Assembly: GCF_034190915.1 (NCBI RefSeq)
Contig: NW_026947496.1
Location: forward strand, 54,942,501-55,006,500
Length of the DNA stretch: 64,000 nucleotides
Direction of reading: 5' to 3'
Source: Cavia porcellus
Lineage: Eukaryota > Chordata > Mammalia > Rodentia > Caviidae
How positions within the stretch are numbered: position 1 is the stretch's first letter; each line of letters starts with the position of its first letter. Under the pieces are notes generated by a model that was given only the letters and a program-made list of their open reading frames with translations, did not search any database and had not been told where the DNA came from. Shown piece after piece: positions 57,230 to 64,000 of this stretch. The position numbers and the translations under genes are program-made.

Positions 57230-58060
57230 ATAGAAGGCAGGTTTCTCAGTAGAGCCAATTTGGTTGGTGAAGAAGGAAAGGAACTCTGGCTTCTCTCCTC
57301 CCTTATCTCCTGAGTGCCCACTTAGGGACTTTGAGGCCCACTCAGGCTTCGCCAGGGCAGTTTGTTAACCCCCATTAGGCCCCATGTCCCCCGTTCTGTA
57401 TGTCAAAGTATAATTTTCCAAAAGCTAAGAACGTGGCATTCGCACACGTAGCGAATGTGCACATGTGAAGGACCTCTTGAATCCATGAGTAGGGACCCAG
57501 CAGGAAAGCCAAGGTTTGTGGGGAAGACCAGTGTCAGCCCTGTGAGGTCAGCAAGACTGCTGTCATGGAGCAGTTGGGCGCAGAGCCGATGCATGTCCTC
57601 GGGTCCATAAACCTTATTTTTTGAGGGTGTCTTTTACACTGGGCAGAAATCATTTCCATGCCTACTGGACCAAAATCATTTGCAAGTTATCAATCTTCCC
57701 AAAATTAGTATCACTGTTCCAAAGCATGGACCCCAGGCCACAGTAAACAGTAAATCAGGTGGCAGTGCGGTTCCCCAGAGTGGGGCCAGACAGCTTGCTC
57801 TGCAAAAGGGAAGACAGTAAATAACCTCCCACTGTGTAGACCACATGGCTCCTGTCGCCACCACTCAAGAGCCATGGATGCAATGTGCAAAGCAGCACAG
57901 ACAAGAGGCACAATAATGAGCGCCACTGTGTCCCCAAACAGCCCAATCTCCCAGAACAGGTAGCATCCACCTGTGTCCTGTACCTCCATGATTCCAATAA
58001 TCACCCATAGGGGCATCAGATAATGCACTTCTGTGGCCTTCAAAGGACACTCGGCCATCT
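57230..58060. other. No gene or recognised repeat
   Basis: The 121- and 187-codon minus-strand frames (57711-58076, 57865-58428) overlap one another in different frames and the second crosses a MIR. I regard them as chance. Confidence 0.4.
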
Positions 58061-58064
58061 TTGT

Positions 58065-58165
58065 GTCTATTTCCAAGCCTCTGTCCTATCACACAGGTGT
58101 GAAAACCAGAAAGGGAAAGCAACTTGGCCAGGAGCAAACAGCAGAGCTGGGTTGAAGCGTGGACA
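58065..58165 (-). mobile_element. MIR SINE fragment, reverse orientation
   Basis: 'gaaaaccagaaagggaaagc', 'aacttggccaggagcaaaca' and 'gcagagctgggttgaag' are the complement of MIR. Confidence 0.75.
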
Positions 58166-58169
58166 TCCC

Positions 58170-58725
58170 CTGTCCTGATTCTTTGGCAGCCAAGACACTG
58201 CCCACCTCTCACTGCAGGAGGAGGGCTGGTCCAAGAGGGAAGTTTCCACCCAAGAGTTCCTTTTGCTTCCTTCAGGGAAAATTCCTTCCCCATGTCTCCA
58301 AAGGAAGCCTTGGAGGAGCAAAAGGTCTTTACTCTCTTCTCTGGAAGCAGATCCTGGAGGACGCCATAACACAGACCCGGGGCAGATCCGTGAGCCCCCT
58401 CCTGAGGCAAGTCACGATTTAAACACAAGTCTGACAGGAGACATCTTCACCGAACAATCAGAGTGGCTCCCGCAGGGATTCTGGCTGACTGCTGAGGGGA
58501 AGGCCGTGAGGAGATGGCGTCACCTCACTGAAGCCTCGAAGGTCCTTCATTCAGTGGGAATAAAGGCACTCTGTTCCCTTTTCCTTCTCAAATCAACGCT
58601 CCCCACCACCACACACACACTCAAACCTGCTACAATCGTCCATAGTCACTAGGGCCATAGTCACACAGCCCCACGAAGTGATCTGAAATGAAACTATCTC
58701 TGTGCTCAGCCCAGGAGTTCGCTGT
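58170..58725. other. No gene or recognised repeat
   Basis: Contains a small CA patch at about 58610-58622. Plus-strand frames up to 129 codons (58263-58652) overlap in three phases. Confidence 0.4.
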
Positions 58726-58729
58726 CTTT

Positions 58730-58910
58730 GCTTTTTTGCATACTGGGTATTGAATCCACTGAGCCACACACACACACATCCCCAGGATGATCTCTTTTAT
58801 TCTGAGACAAGGCCTTGCTAAATTGCCCATGCTGGTCTAGAATTTGAGATCCTCCAGCCTCAGCCTCCCAGAGTATGGGGATTATAGGTAGGCACAACCA
58901 CACCTGTCAG
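58730..58910 (-). mobile_element. B1-dID SINE, reverse orientation
   Basis: ID tail complement 'tactgggtattgaatccact', 'gagccacacac', linker 'gatctcttttattctgagac', then B1 complement 'aaggccttgctaaattgccc', 'agcctcagcctcccagag' and 'gggattataggtaggcacaa'. Confidence 0.9.
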
Positions 58911-58914
58911 TCGT

Positions 58915-59190
58915 GGCTCTTTAAGGAAGCACAGCTTGTCGTTAGGAGGAAGAAGAAATGGGAGAGGAACAGAAAGGGGTGTACTTTGAAAAGGTGCTTA
59001 ACTGACAGCTTGAGGAGGAGACTCTGGCTCCGCTTTACCAGCATCTACTCCCTGTGGGGTGCTTCTCTCACCTGGCTTCCTTTATCCCTTGCCACTGTTT
59101 CCAAGTTTTGACGTGTGGGCTCAGAGCCTAACGCACAGGTCTGGCTCAGGCCTGTGGACCAGGCCTGGGGCGCAGCACTCGATACTGACT
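58915..59190. other. No gene or recognised repeat
   Basis: Short single-copy-like interval; nothing recognised. Confidence 0.4.
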
Positions 59191-59194
59191 AACT

Positions 59195-59345
59195 CCATCC
59201 TCACAGCTACCTGATGCAAAGGGCACAATTTCCATCACCCCCACCATACAGGAGAGGAAATCAAGGTATGAGGAGTTTCTGTAAGTGTCCAGGAGCCCAC
59301 AGTTAGCAAGTGGTAAAACCCAGGTTGAATCAAAGCAACCAGGCT
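59195..59345 (-). mobile_element. MIR SINE, reverse orientation
   Basis: 'atcctcacagctacctgatg', 'catacaggagaggaaatcaa', 'cacagttagcaagtggtaaa' and 'acccaggttgaatcaaag' are the complement of MIR, nearly full length. Confidence 0.85.
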
Positions 59346-59349
59346 CTTG

Positions 59350-60080
59350 AGATCATGTGTTTAACCATCCTACTTACCTGCTTCCAAGAGCTCAAAATCC
59401 AACAGGCAGTGGGCACAAAAGGAAAAATGATGTGTCTGAGACCCAGCAAAAATAATCTAAATCAAATGCTCCCACTCAAGTGTAATTTTTGGCTGATTTG
59501 CTCTTAGGAAAATCTGTCACGTGCAAGGCTTGGAGGAGAGAGGTGGGGGAGGGGCTTCCGAGCCAGGCCTGGGCTTCTGGACGTCAAAGGCAACTCGGTT
59601 ACTGCATATTTCCTGGGCAACTGGTGCACATCACTGCAGGTGCTGCGGCTACACATATGTTGCTACAGGTACTGAACCCGGCTCCAGATGATCTTTGCAC
59701 ATCACAGTTTCCCGTGGTGCAGAGCACCGGGTGTTCAGCTCAGTTTCTCCCTTGATTATGGTGGCAGTCAGGCCCATGACACAAGCTGGGTAGACAGAAA
59801 ACAGTGGTGCCCTGTGGTCACCAAGATCAGCACCATGTAGGAGAACATCTCACTGTTGTCTTTATGATGAAATGGTCCCCCAGAAGAAACAACAGAGTTC
59901 TTCTCCCCAGTATACAAGGGGACAAGATGTGGTTGTTGCTTCCCAGCTCCCCCTCCCCCCAGTTCACCCAGCCCCAGGGTCTTTCTCCTCCTGCCTCCCA
60001 GAGGGCAAGGAATCCCCAGGGCAGATCTGGACCAGGTACCTGTGAGTGCATCAAGATTTATTTGTCCAAACTACTCATAG
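59350..60080. other. No gene or recognised repeat
   Basis: A 199-codon plus-strand frame (59804-60403) starts at GTG and runs into repeat-like DNA. No domain is recognised. Confidence 0.4.
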
Positions 60081-60084
60081 TGAC

Positions 60085-60450
60085 TCTCATCTTTCTCCCC
60101 AGGGATCAAACTAAGCATGGACATGTGACTTGCTCCACGCCAGTGACATGCCATTGGGAAGTCTGCTGGTGGGCATCTAGGAAACAGAAAAAAACACACA
60201 AGAACAGTCCTTTCTCATCTTCCACTGACCGCTGTCAAGTCTCCCAGAGCTCAAAACTGTGGCAGCCACACTGTGACCACGAGGAAGAAGAAGTAAATGG
60301 GCTGAGTGAGGGTGGCAAGGCAGAAAGAGCTGCTAAATCAAGTCGATCCTATTCACCCTACCTCCTACTCTTGAGAAAAAAGGAGTTTCTTACTGCTCAA
60401 TGACATGAGTCTGACTTTGTTTATTGTAGCCCAGAACACCCTAAGCCAGT
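60085..60450 (+). mobile_element. Possible ERVL-type LTR
   Basis: 'actaagcatggacatgtgac', 'ttgctccacgccagtgacat' and the end 'gactttgtttattgtagccc' recall mammalian LTRs with these blocks. Resemblance is partial. Confidence 0.35.
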
Positions 60451-60484
60451 GCCCTGCCAGAAAAACATAATTCGAGTCACAAAT

Positions 60485-60745
60485 GCAAGCCATTCGTACT
60501 ATGTTCAATTACCTAGCAGTCATAAAGTAAAAAGAAACAGAACTTACTTTAACACATTTTATTTAACCCAACAAACCAAGTCACTATGCCAACAAATAAT
60601 GCAAAAAGTCACAAAGATGGGTACCTTCCAGTCTTCTTTGAAATCAGCGCATATCTTACACTTGTGGCCCATCCCAAATGGTCACCTTTCAAAGGCTTAC
60701 TGGCCACGTGTGATTAGCATCTGCATTCCAAACGATGTCCTCCTC
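60485..60745 (+). mobile_element. Old DNA transposon, second copy
   Basis: 'taaagtaaaaagaaacagaa', 'cacattttatttaacccaac', 'cagcgcatatcttacac' and 'cttactggccacgtgtgat' follow the same consensus as the interrupted element at 22500-23740, here without insertions. Confidence 0.65.
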
Positions 60746-60749
60746 CACC

Positions 60750-61090
60750 ATTGCCACATCCTGTATTCCCCTCCTAATCTCCCACGGAGCTGGTCATCTG
60801 CGAGCCACACCTAGTACCCAGGGTCTCGGTCACTCCACTGCTCCCTGGCACCCTGGGCTCGCTCCGTGCAGCCTGGTAGTTGCTCCACCCTCAAAGCTGA
60901 CTCAGAGACAGGTGTCACCCTCCAGGCCTAAAAGGAGTTCCGGGCACACAGAGGCAGGGCCAGCCACAGTTCTGCTGTGGAGACCACACAGCATGACAGG
61001 ACGAGGAGAGAGGCTGAGAGGCCTGCCCTTGACAGTCTCAGATGGTGACAGTCATGATGGTGGGGATGGGGCACAGCCAGCCTGCCTGGG
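60750..61090. other. No gene or recognised repeat
   Basis: GC-richer. A 145-codon plus frame (60735-61172) begins in the transposon and ends in a MIR, so it is not a gene. Confidence 0.45.
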
Positions 61091-61094
61091 CACA

Positions 61095-61215
61095 AAGCAG
61101 TGTTCTGACAGTGACCATGTGCGTGACTCTGAGAAGCGACGTCAGTGCCGATGCCTGTTTCCCCCGCCGTAACATGGGCATACAAAGGCCAGCTACTTCA
61201 TAGGATTCCAAAGCA
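61095..61215 (+). mobile_element. MIR SINE fragment
   Basis: 'gtgcgtgactctgagaagcg', 'atgcctgtttcccccgccgt', 'aacatgggcatacaaagg' and 'acttcataggattcc' follow the MIR core with changes. Confidence 0.6.
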
Positions 61216-61541
61216 GGTTACATAGACTGATGTCAAGGCGCTCAGCAGGGCATGGGCTACCTGTTTGCTAGAGTTTTGTGATTTTTAAAAAGAAGGGAAA
61301 GAAGAAGACTGAGAGGCAAGCAAACTAATCTACTCAGACAAAGTAAGCTAAGAGCAGGAAGGGAAAAGAAAGAGGAGGGATTCCACCATTGAACGGCAAA
61401 GTCAAATCAACCCTTCACCACATCCACTCACTCGCAACACACAAAGGAGATCCAGGACAGAGCCAGAGGGGGCTCTGCTCTCCAGTACCTGGGTCCCCTT
61501 CCAAAGCTTCGGAGCTCCTCTCCCATAAGAAAGCCAGGCCA

Positions 61542-61650
61542 TCGGGGCTGGGGATTTAGCTCAGCGGCATAAGCGCCTGCCTTGCAAGCAGGCAGTCGTG
61601 AGTTCGATCCCCGGTACTGATAAAAAGGAAAAAGACAAAGAAGAAAAAAA
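61542..61650 (+). mobile_element. Young ID SINE with perfect 15-bp target-site duplication
   Basis: tRNA-Ala-like body with A box 'tagctcagcggcataagc', a central 'gccttgcaagcaggc' and B box 'gagttcgatcc', ending in an A-rich tail. 'aagaaagccaggcca' stands at both 61527-61541 and 61651-61665 without mismatch. Intact Pol III boxes and identical flanks suggest a recent insertion. This ID type is why I suggest a squirrel. Confidence 0.97.
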
Positions 61651-61669
61651 AAGAAAGCCAGGCCACCAC

Positions 61670-62305
61670 CTCCACCCTCCCGTGGCCCTTGGGAATTGGG
61701 GTGGGGGTTGGGAGAGAGAGAAGCCTGGGAGACAGTAGAGAGAGTCAAGAGGAGCAGGAAGCCAGGGGCCTGCAGCTGCAGGCTGGAGGCTGTACCCTGT
61801 AAGACTGGACTGCAAGGCAGGGGGTACCCCCCTAGCCCAAGTCCTCTGGGAGCAGCAGTGCAAGGTTTTCAGGCTCTTATCAGTCTGGTGGCTAAACTGG
61901 AGCTTTCCATCTGAGCCACCCATCAGACAGACCAGTGCTGGGAGAGACAGAAGGGCATGGGGGCTGGACAGGGAGATGGAAAGAGAGGAAGGGAGCCGGA
62001 AGGAGAGAATAAACAGGGAGGAGGAAGAGTGACCTCTGCATTCTGCAGGAGCCCTCAACTCCCCAGTCTCCAGCCTAGCTCCTCCCAGTCTGTCCCCACA
62101 TCCCCTCCTTTCCCACTGGAAGGCTGGCCTACAAAAAGGGGTGGGCATTCAGTGCTGTGGTGTCCCCTGGGGCTCGTCACCTTCCATCCTGCCCTGGCCT
62201 GCCCTGAGCCCTACCTTCCAGCCATCTCTCTGCCATGTCTGGGCTTCTGGAATGTGGCCACCCCTAAATTATCAGGGCAGGTCCCACGGGCAGTCCCCTT
62301 CCCCA
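61670..62305. other. GC-rich, no gene recognised
   Basis: A 201-codon plus-strand frame (61957-62562, ATG start) enters a MIR, and a 195-codon minus-strand frame (61561-62148) runs into the ID. Neither looks like a real gene. Confidence 0.45.
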
Positions 62306-62309
62306 GGAG

Positions 62310-62395
62310 AAGAGAGGAGACTGAGAACCGCACGGTGCTGCCCAAGGCCACTGGGCCAGGAGCTGGCAAGCTAGGCCTTGAACTTGACTCTGCTC
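62310..62395 (-). mobile_element. MIR SINE fragment, reverse orientation
   Basis: 'gagaggagactgagaaccgc', 'ctgcccaaggccactgggcc' and 'agctggcaagctaggccttg' are a diverged complement of MIR. Confidence 0.65.
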
Positions 62396-62693
62396 TCCTG
62401 CTGAAAAGCCTCTCTCTCACCGGGGTGAGGCAGGCCCATCTGCTTCCTTTCTGCCCTTCCAGAGCCCCAAGTGCAGCCAGAATCAAGATGACACCGCAGC
62501 TTCCCTGGCAGCCACAAGTGACCACTGGGTCTGCTCCAGCCAGTGGGGTGGAGCAGAAATGAAATGTACCAGCCGGTCCCTCTCTGACAAGGAAGGGGCA
62601 GCTTCCCTCCCCACTTCCTGCTGCAGCGTGAGGCGGGTGAAGAAGCAGCCGGGCAGGGCCCACGGTGATAAGGGCACATCTGCTCTGGGAGTG

Positions 62694-62741
62694 CGCATGC
62701 AGACCCCAAAGGGATTCCGCATGCAGACCCCAAAGGGATTC
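62694..62741. repeat. Perfect 24-bp tandem duplication
   Basis: The unit starting 'cgcatgcagaccccaaaggg' occurs twice with no mismatch (62694-62717, 62718-62741). The unit length is a multiple of three, so it would add eight residues if translated, but no gene is evident. Confidence 0.97.
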
Positions 62742-62744
62742 CTC

Positions 62745-63590
62745 TACACCGCTCCCTATTCCCGCTGCGGATCTTAGCCCAAGTGAATAAGGGCATCATC
62801 CTAGGAAAGGGGCGCAGAACCCGGCTCAATCATTCTCTTCTCCAGGTACACAGGCAGTGGGGTGGGGGAGGGCAGGATTACAGAGAGGACACAAAAGGAC
62901 ACACTGGCCGGTTGTGTTACACGGTCTCTGCAGGGATGGGACTCAGGAGTAGGGGGAGGGGCTCCTGCCGCACCCTGCACAGCTCTCAAAGGTCCTAGGG
63001 GTAAGGATGGCGAGAGAATAGAGAAGTAAAGATGAGGTAATATACAAAAAGCTGAGATCAGGTGGAGCCTTTTCTCCGGAAAGAAGAAAAGGAACTGCTC
63101 AGCCTCCACAGTGTGTTTGTTTACACATTTAGAAAGCCAGTGTCAGGTGAAACCCCCTTGCCTAACCATCAGCTCGCCTCTCGCACCCCATATTCTCAGA
63201 GCGGAGCACCTGTCCGTCTGGGGGCTCCCTGCCCTCAGTGCGCTTGGCTCCATCTCTAGCGCGGCAGCTCCCTGATAGGTTCTGCTGCCCCAGACACCCT
63301 CCTCCAGTCTGTTCTCCCTGCAGCTGGGCCAATCCCTTTTAAACAAGACATGCCCATTTTCCTCAGAATAACCCGCAAGGATAACAAGCAGGAGGGCACC
63401 CTTCCCCAGGCTGAGTCCTGCCCTGTGGGGTCCCTTCTTTCCTGGTTGCTTTTTCACACCTGTCGGACAAGCCTGCCAGCCATGAGGTCCTGGGAATCCT
63501 GCTGCAGCATCCCTCCCGCCCTTTCAGATCTTAGCTGAAGTGTTGAGCTGTGTGCCCCCCACCCTTCACCTCATAGCTGTAGCCTTTGGC
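62745..63590. other. No gene or recognised repeat
   Basis: Moderate GC. Frames up to 104 codons on the minus strand; nothing recognised. Confidence 0.4.
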
Positions 63591-63594
63591 TGGG

Positions 63595-63715
63595 GCCTGC
63601 CAGTCTTTGTGTGTCCCCCTGCAACCTCCCCCATGCATGTTGCAGCCTCCCTGGTCTATCTGTGTCTGACACAGAGATTCTCAGGAAATCTTTGGTGAAT
63701 GAGTGAATATCTGGT
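63595..63715 (+). mobile_element. LINE L2 3' end fragment
   Basis: 'tctgtgtctgacacagagat', 'tctcaggaaatctttggtga' and 'atgagtgaatat' match the end of the L2 consensus. Confidence 0.55.
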
Positions 63716-64000
63716 GGAGAAGGGAAACTGAGCCCACAGCCCACTAAACAGAACATGCAGCTGACAGCTGGCGCCTACTCCTTGGGAAATCCTCTATCCA
63801 GGCCTGTGGCCCATCAAGCCTGCCAGGGCTGTAGTTCTGTGAGCAAACTGAAAAACAACTGTTGTTTTAATTGTCAGATTCTCGGGAGGGGAAAGAGAGA
63901 AGAGGGATTACGATGCAGCCACAGTTAACCAAAACAACATTCTTTGGACTAATATAGTCCTTAATGCTTGCATTTTATCTTCAACTCAGGATAACACTGC

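Noticed and set aside
57711..58428. Two overlapping minus-strand frames of 121 and 187 codons
   Set aside because: They are in different phases of the same strand, cross a MIR, and show no domain.
59804..60403. 199-codon plus-strand open frame
   Set aside because: It opens at GTG, enters LTR-like sequence and has no family features.
61542..61650. A functional tRNA-Ala gene
   Set aside because: The cloverleaf is not maintained, the body ends in an A-rich tail, and it is flanked by a target-site duplication: it is a SINE.
61957..62562. 201-codon plus-strand open frame
   Set aside because: GC-rich DNA. The frame crosses a MIR fragment, and long minus-strand frames oppose it over much of its length.

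Overview
The window looks like non-coding mammalian nuclear DNA: intergenic or deep-intronic sequence filled with dispersed repeats. I found no protein-coding gene, rRNA, functional tRNA, CRISPR array or prokaryotic-type operon. The SINE content points to a rodent, most likely a squirrel (Sciuridae: marmot, ground squirrel or tree squirrel). It has short tRNA-Ala-derived ID elements and composite B1-dID elements, in which a B1 (7SL-derived) head is joined through an A-rich linker to an ID-like tail. There are no primate dimeric Alus and no murid B2/B4. The species is an inference. All repeat names come from remembered consensus sequences; no database search was run, so subfamily names are tentative.

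Layout. 0-8 kb: an old hAT-Charlie fragment, a B1, four MaLR-type LTRs in reverse orientation, L2 fragments, a GT microsatellite next to a B1-dID, and an L1M fragment. 8-15 kb: an AT-rich stretch with homeodomain-like cores, two ERVL-type LTRs, and a 1.7-2.3 kb antisense L1 fragment carrying a B1-dID and an ID. 15-25 kb: a mariner-like copy split by a B1, several LTRs, a MER20-like element, MIRs, a stretch of about 1.8 kb (20.7-22.5 kb) with no recognised repeat, then a nested cluster at 22.5-23.74 kb (old DNA transposon > mariner-like > LTR-like > ID). 25-44 kb: a pure CT tract, an L2 of about 1 kb split by a B1-dID, MLT1/MaLR LTRs, MIRs and more unique sequence. 44-57 kb: an ERVL-type LTR split by a B1-dID, further LTRs, an unassigned A-tailed insertion flanked by a perfect 16-bp target-site duplication, a third mariner-like copy, and L1 3' pieces. 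57-64 kb: MIRs, a B1-dID, a second copy of the old DNA transposon, a young ID element with a perfect 15-bp target-site duplication, a 24-bp tandem duplication and an L2 end.

Coding potential. The longest open frames (about 190-245 codons) have no recognisable family. Several open only from TTG or GTG, run through MIR or microsatellite sequence, or face an equally long frame on the other strand. Best leads for follow-up are the A-tailed insertion at 52292-52441, the nested cluster at 22.5-23.74 kb, the young ID at 61542-61650, the related mariner-like copies, and the AT-rich block at 9330-9620.
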